A DNA stretch of 36,202 bases from NCBI GenBank assembly GCA_015059805.1, contig SUZO01000024.1, positions 1 to 36,202 of the forward strand. The letters run 5' to 3'. This stretch comes from Rikenellaceae bacterium. GTDB taxonomy: Bacteria; Bacteroidota; Bacteroidia; Bacteroidales; Rikenellaceae. Positions within the stretch are counted from its first letter, which is position 1. Every line of letters starts with the position of its first letter. The notes below the pieces were generated by a model. That model searched no databases and had not been told where the DNA came from. It saw only the letters and a program-made list of their open reading frames with translations. Made by a program: the position numbers and the translations under genes. Positions 7,216-17,000 of the stretch are shown here, piece by piece.

Positions 7216-9333
7216 TTATTCGATAAAATCATATCCAAATATTTGTTGATCATAATTGTATTCTCTCCAACATTCTGTAGATTTATAAATATCTACCGAA
7301 GCCATAGGAACATAAAAAGACCCAGGGAAATTAGCAAAGACATTACCCTCAAGATTGGGAGGAAGTGTTGGTTTGCAATAAATCTCCTCTAATGTACAAT
7401 TGCTAAAAGCATAAGGCCCTATTTGGATAACACCACTTCCAATTATAGCAGATTTTATTGATGAAGACTCAAACGCCCCCGCTCCTATTGATGTGACATT
7501 GTCGTGAATACACACACTGGTTAATCCTAAACTATACTTGAAAGAATATTTACCTATTGATGTAATTTCTTCAGGTATAACCAAATCCCCAAGAGTATGA
7601 CCATTTATATATAATTGATACTTCCATGACGGATACCAATGTGCACCAAAATTGATATTACACCACGCTGCTATATCCTTTATTCTTATAATGGGCTGCG
7701 TTCCTGTTTCAAATGCATATGTACCTATGTGTGTGACACTTTTTCCGATTGTAATATCCCGGAGATTTGAACAACCTGAAAAAGCTTCCTCTCCGATATG
7801 TGTGACGCTATCTGGAATCTTTATACTTGTTAAGGATGTACAACCACTAAAAGCATAGGTTTCTATTGATGTAACACCATCTGGAATAACAACACTTGTT
7901 AATTCTTTATGACCGCTAAAGAGGTTTTTTTCAATCTTGACCACTCCATATGGAATAATATAGTCTGTAATTTCATTACGGACAACTGATTGCAACACCC
8001 CGTCTACAATAAAATAAATACCATCTTCGGATGCAAACTTACCTTCATATTTTCTAATATTTTTACAATTATAAAAAATGGTGTTGCCAACCTCTTCCAC
8101 ACTTTCTGGAATATATACTTCTAAAAGATTTGAGTTTCTCCCGAAGGCATTATTACCGATACTCTTTACATTTTCAGGGATGTTAACACTTGTAAGACCA
8201 CAACCAGAAAATGCAGAGTATTCTATCGTTGTTACACTTTTAGGAATTTCAATATTTGTAAGATTTTTGCAATTTGAAAACGCATTACTTCCAATCTTTA
8301 TTACCTTTCCATCAAAGGTCATCACACCTTCGCCCGTGGCCTCATCCCACTCGTTGGAAATCATATTTGCTCCAAAGTATTCTTTCGAAGTGTATTTCTG
8401 AATTTTTGCTGTCGCAGAATAATAAATCTTCCAAGTTTCAGGAATTTCAGTAGGGGTAAACTCCACTCCCAAGGCTGCCATGGGCTGAATAAGGTTATTT
8501 TCAATAGGTACGGTGTTGGTGGTCTTTTTCTCAAAAGTTTGGTCGTTGATGTCGGTAACCTCGATGGTGATACCGCCCTCGAAGGTGATTTCGGGAATAG
8601 CAACCCAAAAAGTTGTGGGGTTTGCTGCATCGTTGCTCAACGCTACACCCTCACCACAGTCAATGGTAATGGTGTCGGTGGCATCACCTCCCATAGTAAT
8701 TGTAGGCTCGCTGCCGTATGCCATCGAAACGGTTGCTTTGCCCGCAATCTTCTCGCCATTATTACCCTTGACAGTCACGCTCTTCACGGTTACATTCTCG
8801 CCATAGAATTTAAGTTTCAGATAACCGCACAAGTTTTTGAATGACAAAAAGTTGTCCGAGGTGTTTCGAGTCACCGCCATCATCGTATTTGCACCTGCGC
8901 CAAACGAGTTTGCGTAGGCGTGGTTATACTCCTGCACAGCGGGCAGGGTGAGCGAAACAACACCTGCCTCGGTAATAGTGATATTCTCATCGTAGGGGTA
9001 GATGGCGTAGTTTGCGGTGAGGTCGAGAGGTGTACCCGTAACAAAACCGCTCTCTTCAACCTCATTGAACTTACCACTATTAGCACCATCCTCGCCCGCA
9101 AACTGCCAATGGCCGTTGTAACTATTGCCGGCAAATACGGTAATTTCATCACCGGCGTTCCAGCGCAAGTATTTGTTATCCTCTACATAGGTGCGGGAGT
9201 CGCACTCGGGCATAGATGCATAGAACTCTGTTTGGCTCTTTTCGAGGGTGCTGGTGATATTATCCAAACCCTCATCATTTTGCGTACAGCCGATAAGCGC
9301 AACGACTGCCGCCAAGATTGTAAATTTCTTCAT
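7216..9333 (-). CDS. fimbrillin-like / BspA-type leucine-rich repeat lipoprotein
   Basis: Surface lipoprotein of 705 residues. The ATG at 9333 gives MKKFTILAAVVALIGC (lipobox Cys16); the 17 extra upstream codons overlap the small gene ahead and are not needed. Residues about 20-300 resemble Bacteroidales fimbrillin-like (Mfa-like) domains: a Trp-Asn-Ala-Gly-Asp-Glu motif, TANYAIYPYD and FWVAIPE. Residues about 315-690 are BspA-type LRR_5 repeats with the recurring pattern I-x-x-x-A-F-x-x-C-x-x-L-x-x-I-x-I-P-x-x-V. BspA proteins bind host or bacterial surfaces, so an adhesin is likely (inference). The 5' half has GC-richer, host-like codons whereas the repeat half is AT-rich, as if an LRR module had been fused on. 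Confidence 0.85.
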   Translation of the reverse strand: MKKFTILAAVVALIGCTQNDEGLDNITSTLEKSQTEFYASMPECDSRTYVEDNKYLRWNAGDEITVFAGNSYNGHWQFAGEDGANSGKFNEVEESGFVTGTPLDLTANYAIYPYDENITITEAGVVSLTLPAVQEYNHAYANSFGAGANTMMAVTRNTSDNFLSFKNLCGYLKLKFYGENVTVKSVTVKGNNGEKIAGKATVSMAYGSEPTITMGGDATDTITIDCGEGVALSNDAANPTTFWVAIPEITFEGGITIEVTDINDQTFEKKTTNTVPIENNLIQPMAALGVEFTPTEIPETWKIYYSATAKIQKYTSKEYFGANMISNEWDEATGEGVMTFDGKVIKIGSNAFSNCKNLTNIEIPKSVTTIEYSAFSGCGLTSVNIPENVKSIGNNAFGRNSNLLEVYIPESVEEVGNTIFYNCKNIRKYEGKFASEDGIYFIVDGVLQSVVRNEITDYIIPYGVVKIEKNLFSGHKELTSVVIPDGVTSIETYAFSGCTSLTSIKIPDSVTHIGEEAFSGCSNLRDITIGKSVTHIGTYAFETGTQPIIRIKDIAAWCNINFGAHWYPSWKYQLYINGHTLGDLVIPEEITSIGKYSFKYSLGLTSVCIHDNVTSIGAGAFESSSIKSAIIGSGVIQIGPYAFSNCTLEEIYCKPTLPPNLEGNVFANFPGSFYVPMASVDIYKSTECWREYNYDQQIFGYDFIE

Positions 9334-9352
9334 AGTCTTTCGTCTTAGGGGG

Positions 9353-9496
9353 TTACCAACCAATTTCATCTTTTTCTTCGCCAATTTCGGGCATTGTTTC
9401 GGAACTTGGGTTGCTTACAGCAAAGCCCTGTTCGACCATCATTTCATTTACCTCAATTTCAGGGATGAGGTAAGACCTCTGTTCAGATGTTTTCAT
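9353..9496 (-). CDS. small YxxP-IEV peptide, 47 residues
   Basis: A 47-codon frame starting MKTSEQRSYLIPEIEV, continuing through an EQGFAVSNP segment and ending in acidic EEKDEIGW. It has no signal peptide. Short peptides of this layout (Lys-rich start, Y-x-x-P-x-I-E-V, acidic Trp end) are common ahead of Bacteroidales surface-protein genes from my memory of such genomes, but I know of no defined function. It ends 19 bases before the lipoprotein start and is read in the same direction; the short gap implies co-transcription. An 8-bp hairpin (9507-9514 with 9532-9539) sits 10 bases before its start codon. Confidence 0.65.
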   Translation of the reverse strand: MKTSEQRSYLIPEIEVNEMMVEQGFAVSNPSSETMPEIGEEKDEIGW

Positions 9497-9506
9497 ACGC
9501 TTTTAT

Positions 9507-9819
9507 GTTTTGAGTTAATAATAAATTTTCGCTCAAAACCATACGCTCCTCTATGGTGGATTATTAAAAATAAGAAAGTGTGGAGCTGATTTCCGTTTAT
9601 CTAACGAGAGGCTCTGACAAAACCCAAGACGAATAAACGATTACAAGACCCCACACCTGGATAGTATGGGGTATATGCACAGAGAGTGCATAGCCACATA
9701 GCTATACAAGAAATGAGTGCTGTCGTTATCCTTTCAGTTGTGAAATTTTCCAGATTTCTTTTCAAGGATAAAAGCGAAAACACTTTCATCTAATATGTCC
9801 GCGAGGGTATAACGCCCTC
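9507..9819 (-). promoter_or_regulatory. long structured 5' leader of the small peptide/lipoprotein operon
   Basis: About 325 bases lie between the predicted transcript start (near 9820) and the small peptide. In transcript order the leader can form a 5-bp stem 9815-9819 with 9803-9807; a 5-bp stem 9701-9705 with 9690-9694; a 7-bp stem 9686-9692 with 9674-9680; a 9-bp GC-rich stem 9664-9672 with 9648-9656 (one G-U pair); and an 8-bp stem 9532-9539 with 9507-9514. The second and third share bases 9690-9692 and so exclude each other, as in attenuators. No known riboswitch was recognised. Confidence 0.45.
9601..9789 (-). CDS. possible 62-codon leader ORF
   Basis: Open frame starting about 30 bases after the predicted transcript start, MKVFSLLSLKRN, with a hydrophobic Cys-rich centre (ISCIAMWLCTLCAY), then TPYYPGVGSC, and ending VRASR. 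It spans the mutually exclusive hairpins of the leader, so it could act as a translated leader that controls folding. It could equally be a chance frame in a structured RNA. Nothing else supports it as a protein. Confidence 0.25.
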   Translation of the reverse strand: MKVFSLLSLKRNLENFTTERITTALISCIAMWLCTLCAYTPYYPGVGSCNRLFVLGFVRASR

Positions 9820-9826
9820 AACGCCA

Positions 9827-9857
9827 CAAAATTAGTAAAATTTTCGCAAATGACAAC
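9827..9857 (-). promoter_or_regulatory. promoter of the small peptide/lipoprotein operon
   Basis: Minus strand: GTTG at 9854-9857, exactly 19 bases, then TAATTTTG at 9827-9834. Good match to the Bacteroidetes housekeeping consensus. Confidence 0.7.
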
Positions 9858-9888
9858 ACTCCGTAGGGTCTTGTTTGGGTAAAAAAAG

Positions 9889-9926
9889 AAAAAATCCGTT
9901 ACAGAACGAGCTGCAACGGATTTTTT
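9889..9926 (-). terminator. serS terminator
   Basis: A 12-bp stem (9889-9900 with 9915-9926) with an inner CAG/CTG pairing; the minus-strand side continues into a T-rich run. It begins about 20 bases after the serS stop. Confidence 0.85.
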
Positions 9927-9946
9927 AGAGCTATTATTAGTAAAAA

Positions 9947-11218
9947 TTAGTCAATCATCTCAAAGCCTGTGTAAGGAACAAGCACCTCAGGGATGCGGAT
10001 GCCCTCAGGGGTTTGGTTGTTCTCAAGCAGTGCTGCAACGATGCGTGGCAGGGCAAGAGAAGAGCCGTTGAGGGTGTGAGCAAGCTGGGTCTTCTTCTTA
10101 TCATCCTTATATCGGAGCTTGAGGCGGTTTGCCTGGAAAGACTCAAAGTTAGATACTGAAGATACCTCAAGCCAGCGCTGCTGAGCCTCAGAGTATACCT
10201 CAAAGTCGTATGTTAGAGCCGATGTGAAAGACATATCGCCACCGCAGAGGCGCAGAATACGATATGGCATACCCAGTGACTTTACAAGACCCTCTACGTG
10301 AGCAACCATGCCATCTAAAGCCTCGTATGAGTTCTCTGGCAGAGCGAGCTGCACGATCTCAACCTTGTCAAACTGGTGCAGACGGTTTAGTCCGCGAACA
10401 TCCTTGCCGTATGAGCCAGCCTCACGACGGAAGCAAGGTGTGTAAGCTGTAAGCTTTACAGGGAACTCCTTGTAGTCAAGGATAACATCGCGGTAGATGT
10501 TTGTCACAGGAACCTCCGCTGTTGGAACGAGGTAGAAGTTGTCTGCAGTAGCGTGGTACATCTGACCCTCCTTATCTGGCAGCTGACCAGTACCGAAACC
10601 TGAAGCCTCATTAACCATCACTGGTGGCTCAATCTCGCGGTAACCAGCAGCAGTGTTGTAGTCAAGGAAGTAGTTAATCAGCGCGCGCTGAAGTCTTGCA
10701 CCCTTGCCCTTGTATACAGGGAAACCTGCGCCAGTGAGCTTCACGCCCAGGTCAAAGTCGATAATGTCATACTTACGAGCAAGCTCCCAGTGTGGCAGTG
10801 GATTCTCTGGCAGGGTTGAGTAGTTCTCATCAATCTTTACAACAAGGTTATCCTCCGCTGTGCGACCCTCAGGCACGATATCTGCTGGGAAGTTTGGCAG
10901 CAGGACAATCTGCGCGTTAAGTTCTGCACTTACAGCCTCATGCTGTGCACTTAGCTCTACTGAGCGAGCCTTCAGAGCTGCTACCTGAGCCTTGCGCTGC
11001 TCAGCCTCCTCTTTGCGACCCTGACCCATAAGCGCGCCAATCTCCTTGGCAGCCTTATTTTGCTCAGCAAGGCAAGCATCAAGCTCTGCCTGCAGTGCCT
11101 TACGACGGTCATCAAGTTCCTCAATCTTTGCAATGATAGGTGCTGCATCTACACCCTTTTTGGCGAGCTTGGCAATAGCAGCCTCTTTGTCGCCACGCAA
11201 CTGTTGTAATGTTAGCAT
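9947..11218 (-). CDS. serS: serine--tRNA ligase
   Basis: Class II synthetase that charges tRNA-Ser (and tRNA-Sec where present). The 423-residue form from the ATG at 11218 (MLTLQQLRGDKEAAIAKLAKKG) matches the family N-terminus; the 20 upstream codons in the same frame cover the promoter -7 box at 11254-11261 and are rejected. Residues about 27-100 form the long coiled-coil arm that binds the tRNA variable arm. Class II motifs are visible: TAEVPVTNIYRD, FRREAGSYGKDVRGLNRLHQFDKVE (motif 2) and LPRIVAALLENNQ (motif 3). Single-gene unit with its own promoter and terminator. Confidence 0.96.
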   Translation of the reverse strand: MLTLQQLRGDKEAAIAKLAKKGVDAAPIIAKIEELDDRRKALQAELDACLAEQNKAAKEIGALMGQGRKEEAEQRKAQVAALKARSVELSAQHEAVSAELNAQIVLLPNFPADIVPEGRTAEDNLVVKIDENYSTLPENPLPHWELARKYDIIDFDLGVKLTGAGFPVYKGKGARLQRALINYFLDYNTAAGYREIEPPVMVNEASGFGTGQLPDKEGQMYHATADNFYLVPTAEVPVTNIYRDVILDYKEFPVKLTAYTPCFRREAGSYGKDVRGLNRLHQFDKVEIVQLALPENSYEALDGMVAHVEGLVKSLGMPYRILRLCGGDMSFTSALTYDFEVYSEAQQRWLEVSSVSNFESFQANRLKLRYKDDKKKTQLAHTLNGSSLALPRIVAALLENNQTPEGIRIPEVLVPYTGFEMID

Positions 11219-11253
11219 ATCGTGTATTTTTTGATAATTCTCGTAATATTCCG

Positions 11254-11261
11254 CAAAATTA
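11254..11261 (-). promoter_or_regulatory. serS promoter -7 box
   Basis: Minus-strand TAATTTTG, 35 bases ahead of the serS ATG. A TTTG-like -33 element sits about 22 bases upstream, slightly far. This box decides against the longer serS start. Confidence 0.5.
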
Positions 11262-11304
11262 ACAAAAAATTGTGTCATTGTGCCAAATCAAGCCAATAAA
11301 TTAG

Positions 11305-11312
11305 TAACTTTG
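11305..11312 (+). promoter_or_regulatory. promoter -7 box of the U32 gene
   Basis: TAACTTTG ends only 6 bases before the chosen ATG at 11319, so the transcript may be leaderless or nearly so. No good -33 match at 19 bases. Confidence 0.45.
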
Positions 11313-11318
11313 TGGCAA

Positions 11319-13133
11319 ATGAGCTTCAGAGTACGAAATATCGAGTTGCTTGCTCCGGCAAAAGAGCTGCAGTCGGCAGTGGATGCTGTTGATTGCGGAG
11401 CTGATGCTGTCTATATCGGTGCGGCGCAGTTTGGAGCTCGCCACGCCGCTACAAACTCTGTTGAGGATATTGCTAAAGCTGTAGAGTATGCCCACCGCTT
11501 TGGGGTAAAGGTCTACGCTACGCTCAACACATTGATTTTTGACGATGAGCTGCAGGCTGCCAAGGCACAAGCCGAGGCTCTTGTTGCTGCGGGCGTGGAT
11601 GCGCTTATTGTGCAGGATATGGCATACTGCCGTATGGGGCTTGATGTCCCCCTGCACGCCTCTACGCAGACCGCTTGCTCTACGGTGGAGCAGGTGCGCT
11701 TTTTTGAGGATGTGGGCTTTGAGCACGCAATTTTAGAGCGAAATCTCTCTAGAGCAGAGATTGAGAAGATTTGCAGCAAGACAAATATTGAGATTGAGGC
11801 GTTTATTCACGGCGCTATATGTGTCTGCCATAGCGGTAGGTGTTATCTGTCGCGCTCTATGAGCGAGAGAAGTGGCAACCGTGGTCAGTGTAGCCAGCCG
11901 TGCCGACTCCCTTACGACCTTACGGATGGAGCGGGAACTATATTTATAAAGGGTAAACACCTGCTATCGGTTACTGACCTCGACCTTTCGCAGCGTATCG
12001 GTCAGATGCTCGCTGCGGGCGTAAACTCTTTTAAGATTGAGGGACGACTGAAGGATAGGGTATACCTAAGAAACGTTGTGAGCCACTATCGCCGCATGTT
12101 AGACGAGCAGATTGCCCTCAGAAGTGACTGCCGCCGTGCCTCTGCGGGCGTTTCGCATATTGAGTTTGAGCCAAATACTGCTAAGAGCTTCACTCGTGGC
12201 GGTGGAACATACCTCTTTGACGGTAAGCGCGCGGGCGTAGCCTCTTTTGACACTCCGAAAGCGCTCGGTGAACGGTTAGGTCGCGTGACAAAGGTCGCTG
12301 GTGGACGTTTTATGCTTGATGGTAATCAGCAGATTGCTACGGGCGATGGTATCTGCTTTATCACTGGGGGCGAGGCTGTGGGTACGAATATAAATGCCGT
12401 TGAGGGGCAGTGGATTACCCCAAATCGCATTGAGGATATTAAGGTCGGCACAGAGCTGTATAGAAATTATGATAGACTCTTCTCTGCTGCTGTTGAGCGT
12501 AGCCGCATCCGTAGGGCTATTGAGACGAGCGTTGAGGTTGTTTTTACCGAAAAGGCTATTACCGCTACAGCAACGGACTGTACAGGCGTAAGTGCAAGCG
12601 TTACAGTGGATTATGTCACTGATGAGGCGAAAAATGCCGAGAAGATGGAGTCGGTTGTTGTTGAGCAGATGTCAAAGAGCGGTCAGACAATCTTTGACGT
12701 TACGCGCGTAGATGTTCTGGCGGTAAGATTTGTGCCGGCATCTGTTGTGGCTGCTCTTCGCAGGGAACTTCTCGCCGCTTTGGAGCAGCAGAGAGTGGCA
12801 ACGCATAGCCGTGGTAAGGGCTTTGAGGAGAATATGTCGGCTCAATACCCTCGCAGAGAGCTCTCTGAGCAGGATAATGTCACAAATGCTGTTGCGCGAG
12901 AGTTCTATGGTGACCATGGTGTTGAGAGCATTGCTGATGGCTTGGATGTAGAGCAGACAACGGTGGGTCATAGAGTTATGGTTACCGACTACTGCATACG
13001 CCGCGAGATTGGGCAATGTCTGCTCTGTAAGCCGACAATCACTGGCGAGCTGTTCCTTGAGCGCGGACGAAAGAGATATAAACTTGTATTTGACTGCAAA
13101 AAGTGTCAAATGTCGCTTATAGATACACTATGA
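11319..13133 (+). CDS. U32 family protein (RlhA/TrhP-like RNA hydroxylation)
   Basis: 604 residues from the ATG at 11319 (MSFRVRNIELLAPAKELQ); the frame is open 13 codons further up, but that part precedes the promoter. The N-terminal part IELLAPAKELQSAVDAVDCGADAVYIG and the signature region AFIHGAICVCHSGRCYLS with cysteines 168, 170, 175, 191 and 195 are those of peptidase U32, where the cysteines bind an Fe-S cluster. E. coli members TrhP and RlhA hydroxylate tRNA U34 and 23S rRNA C2501; the length and a C-terminal region with YCIRREIGQC and CKKCQM are closer to RlhA-like proteins. Substrate is not proven. Its TGA overlaps the ATG of the next gene, an RNA methyltransferase, consistent with an RNA-modification pair. 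Confidence 0.88.
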   Translation: MSFRVRNIELLAPAKELQSAVDAVDCGADAVYIGAAQFGARHAATNSVEDIAKAVEYAHRFGVKVYATLNTLIFDDELQAAKAQAEALVAAGVDALIVQDMAYCRMGLDVPLHASTQTACSTVEQVRFFEDVGFEHAILERNLSRAEIEKICSKTNIEIEAFIHGAICVCHSGRCYLSRSMSERSGNRGQCSQPCRLPYDLTDGAGTIFIKGKHLLSVTDLDLSQRIGQMLAAGVNSFKIEGRLKDRVYLRNVVSHYRRMLDEQIALRSDCRRASAGVSHIEFEPNTAKSFTRGGGTYLFDGKRAGVASFDTPKALGERLGRVTKVAGGRFMLDGNQQIATGDGICFITGGEAVGTNINAVEGQWITPNRIEDIKVGTELYRNYDRLFSAAVERSRIRRAIETSVEVVFTEKAITATATDCTGVSASVTVDYVTDEAKNAEKMESVVVEQMSKSGQTIFDVTRVDVLAVRFVPASVVAALRRELLAALEQQRVATHSRGKGFEENMSAQYPRRELSEQDNVTNAVAREFYGDHGVESIADGLDVEQTTVGHRVMVTDYCIRREIGQCLLCKPTITGELFLERGRKRYKLVFDCKKCQMSLIDTL

Positions 13134-13996
13134 ATATAAAGACTATTTTTTCGGACTATAGCCTTATAGATACGGGCGAGGGCGAGAAGCTTGAACGCTT
13201 TGGTGCCTTTACCCTTCGCCGACCAGAGCCACAGGCTATCTGGCGCAAAACACTCACTGAGCAGCAGTGGGCTGCCGCTGCGGATGCATCCTTTCTGCGC
13301 GATGCAAAGAGCGAGGAGCGTGGCGAGTGGAGACTTAAACCTAAAATGCCTTCGCGTTGGAGCGTGAGGTACGACTATAAGGATATGCACCTGAGTATGC
13401 GATTGGGACTCACATCCTTTAAGCATGTGGGCATATTTCCTGAACAGGCGGCAAACTGGAACTTTATCTACGACTGCTGTGCTGAGATTGAGAACCCTAA
13501 GGTGCTAAACCTCTTTGCATATACGGGCGGAGCGACACTCGCAGCAAGGGCTGCAGGCGCAGATGTTACCCATGTGGACTCGGTAAAGCAAGTTGTCACT
13601 TGGTCGCGCGAGAATATGGAGGCAAGCGGACTTGATGGTGTGAGGTGGATTGTTGAGGATGCCCTAAAGTTCGTGCAGCGCGAGGTAAGACGTGGAAATA
13701 GGTATAACGGCATAATCCTTGACCCGCCAGCTTATGGTCGTGGCGCAAATGGCGAGAAGTGGGTGCTTGAGCAGAATATTACCCAGATGCTTGAGTGCTG
13801 CGCCGAACTGCTTGAGAAGAGGAACGCCTTTTTGGTGCTAAACCTCTACTCTATGGGCCTTTCCTCTACCCTTGCCCGCACAGCCGTACGACAGTGCTTT
13901 GGAACGCCACCGTTTGAACAGTGCGGAGAGCTCTACTTTGAGGATAACGCCGGCAAGGAGCTACCACTGGGTACCTACTACCGCTTCCGCCGCTAA
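13130..13996 (+). CDS. class I SAM-dependent RNA methyltransferase (RlmI/RlmK-like)
   Basis: 288 residues from ATG 13130, which overlaps the upstream TGA; nine further codons upstream in frame lie inside the U32 gene and are rejected. SAM-binding motif I is NLFAYTGG (127-134) with Asp150 ending the next strand, and motif IV is DPPAYGRG (198-205), the signature of the Methyltrans_SAM family with 23S rRNA cytosine-5 methyltransferases such as RlmI. The N-terminal PUA domain of RlmI is not evident. The exact target base is not shown. Ends at the terminator at 14015-14041. Confidence 0.85.
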   Translation: MNIKTIFSDYSLIDTGEGEKLERFGAFTLRRPEPQAIWRKTLTEQQWAAAADASFLRDAKSEERGEWRLKPKMPSRWSVRYDYKDMHLSMRLGLTSFKHVGIFPEQAANWNFIYDCCAEIENPKVLNLFAYTGGATLAARAAGADVTHVDSVKQVVTWSRENMEASGLDGVRWIVEDALKFVQREVRRGNRYNGIILDPPAYGRGANGEKWVLEQNITQMLECCAELLEKRNAFLVLNLYSMGLSSTLARTAVRQCFGTPPFEQCGELYFEDNAGKELPLGTYYRFRR

Positions 13997-14014
13997 ATTA
14001 CTCCTACACAAAAT

Positions 14015-14041
14015 AAGAGGTCGCCCATTGAGCGACCTCTT
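14015..14041. terminator. bidirectional terminator
   Basis: Perfect 10-bp stem (14015-14024 with 14032-14041), 7-base loop, between convergent genes. T-rich sequence follows on both strands. Confidence 0.8.
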
Positions 14042-14061
14042 GTTTGTCTTAGTATTTTGGT

Positions 14062-17000
14062 TTACTTGCCGAATACAACGAAACCGTCAGCACCTACGAG
14101 TGTGCAGTTGCCAGTAGGAGCTACAGGCTCTGCAGTGCCGTCGTAATCACCTTTGCAGATAACAATCTGCCAGTCGTGGTTAGCGTTGGTCTCAGTAAGT
14201 GTATTGTTTCCGCTAAGAGTGCAAGTGTAAGCAGATGCAGTCATGTTACGAACAAGTACAGGAACAAATGCCTCAACATTACAATCTGTTACAGTGAGTG
14301 CATAACCATTCTGCTGACCCTTGTGACGAATGCCATATCCGCCAGCAACAACTGACTCAATATTGGAGTTCTTAACAATAGCATTCAAAGTATTGTTAAG
14401 AGATACACCGTTCTTGCCATTTACAATAGTAGCGCCATCAACAGTAACAGTTGTTCCGCAGCTCTCAGCCTGAAGCAGTGAGTGAAGGTTAGTTGCAGTA
14501 CAACGATTAAGAGTAATAACGTATGCCTGCTGGAAACGAGCACCTACTGCAGTGTGAACAGCAGCGCTACCCTCAACAGCTGTGAAAGAACAATCCTCAA
14601 TAGTTACGTTGTTAGCATAGCGCCACATGCTACCATTTTGAGTATCTGCTGACCAAATGAAGTCAAGGCTTGCAGTAGAGGTCTCAAAGTTTACATTCTT
14701 GATAAGAAGAGTCTCTGTGCTCTGACCAGACATACCCTCAATCTTAATCTGACCATCGTACTTCTTATTTTTTCCGTCAATAACGATGTTTACATCCTTT
14801 CTCTCAGAGACAACAGCTGTACCCTTAAGGTCAGCGGCAAAGTTGATAGTGTAATTGCCAGCTTTGTTAGCTGTAGCAAGATTCTGAAGTACAGTGTTCA
14901 GACCGTTTGCTGTGTACACCTCATAAGCACCATTTACAAGTGACCACTCGCTGTAAACACGCTCACCATCAACCCACTTCTCAAAGTTATTGGTTGGAAT
15001 GCTATTTGATTTGTTCAACTCATTCCAAAGACCATTGTTGATGTTTGCAAAACCTGTTGCGGTAGAGTTCTTGATATTCAAAGAACCGTAGATACCGTAC
15101 TCTGTGTGCATTTGTACAGCAGCTTTGTTGTCATCGTTCTGAGAAACGAAAGTACAATCCTCAATAGCTACATTATACTCTTTTGCGCTTTCGCTATAGA
15201 TAAGGATAGACTTGTATGCACAATTGAAGTCACACTTTTTGAACTCAACATTTCCCTTGCCATAGATACGAACATTGTAGTCATCACCCTCCTGGATAAA
15301 GTCGCAATCCTCAAAATATGCGTTGCCGTATGTCCAGAGCGCACCTTTGATTGTACAACCAATATAAGTCTCGGTATTTATGCTGTAGAATCCTACATAC
15401 AACGTGTTGTCCTTTTCAATAGTAAGGTTCTTGAAAGATACATTAGTAGCATTAGAAATAGAAGAACCATAAGCCTTAGAGACATTAACAACGGTGTTCA
15501 CGCCGTCGCCTACAAAGGTTACACCATCAGCAATAGTTGCAGGAAGTACGTAAGGCTCCGCCTGTGCAGGAAGAGTTACAGTTGCATTCTTAACAGCAGC
15601 CTGCTGCTCCCAAGTTAAACCGATAGCCTCAATAACTACCTCTGCCTCGCCAGTGTTGTTCTCAACAACAGCTGCGTCAGCCTTCTCACCATAGTATGAA
15701 CCAAGGTCATACTGAGCTGCAGCAGTGTAGTTCTTGTAGTTGTGAGTGTTATCAACAACAAGCTTTACACCCTCAACAGTATTGCCAGAGATAGTACCTC
15801 TTGCATAACCAATAATACCACCAAGGTCGCGGTAACCAGTGATAGTTACATTCTTAGCAACGCAACCAGTAACATTTACTGGACGCTCAGTGTTACTATA
15901 ACCAACGATAGAACCGCCCTTATCAGCATTGTCATAAGAACCTGTAAGGTTGTCGCATGAGAGGATAAACTCTGAATCCTCTACGGTACAATCCTTAACA
16001 GAGCTATCTGCAAAACCGATGATACCTGCAACGTAACGGTTACCCTTTACAACAGCATTCTTAACAGTTACATTCTCAACAGATGTCTCAAAAGATGTGT
16101 TGTATGTAGAACCAGCGACAACAGCAATACCGTTAGTAGTTGCGCCATTAGAATTTCCAGATGTCACGTGCTCAATGTAAGCTCCATCAATAACAAGGTT
16201 CTTTACACAACCATTAAGTCTACCGAACAGACCTGCAGCTGTGTACTCACCCTTAGTAGGAGCAACATAGAGGTTGCGAATTACATAGCAATCACCGCTA
16301 CGAGTAGCCTTAGCACCATCCAAAGTACCCTTGAACTGTGGATCAAGCTCACCAAGACCAATTGGAGTCCAAGGTATGTTGTTAAGGTCAATGTCATTTG
16401 TAAGATTGATAGTCTTACCAGCGAAGTCATTACCTGCATTTACCTGCTCAGCAAGCCAAGCGAGCTGATTTGCGTTAGAAATAGAGTAAACATCATTTGC
16501 ATCTGGAGTAACAGCCTCAGTTGTGCCATCCCATGGCTTAACCAAGATCTCCTCTGCAGGCTCAGTAAATACAGGGTTAATAGTAACAGTAAAGTCAGTT
16601 GGCTTAGTGAGCAGAGAACCAAGGATGTTAGTGCGGTAGTTGCGCTTAAGTGGTACGTTGAAGTACTTAGTGCCTGAGAATGCAGACTCGCTACCGTTCT
16701 TGTTTGCCTTGAATGTAAACTCAACATCTGATACCATCTTTGCATTTACAGCATCCTGAGGAACAAGGATGTAGTTCATTGAAAGAAGAGTGTAATCGGT
16801 GTTGAAAGTCTCCTTAGGCATAGCTGTTGGTACAAACTCAACCTCAGTCTCACCACCAACCTCGCCAGTAGCGATGTTAAGAGTAGTGTAGGTCTTAACC
16901 TTTACAGTACTTGTGGTAAGCTCTACCTTGCTGTTGCTTACAGCAGTCATATCAGACTGATTTACAGCAGCATTGAGCTGAGCAAATGGACGAGTAAGAG

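Noticed and set aside
11219..11278. 20-codon N-terminal extension of serS
   Set aside because: The promoter -7 box lies inside it, and SerRS proteins start at the MLTLQ-type sequence.
13103..13129. Nine-codon extension of the RlmI-like methyltransferase
   Set aside because: It lies inside the U32 gene; the ATGA overlap start at 13130 is the natural one.
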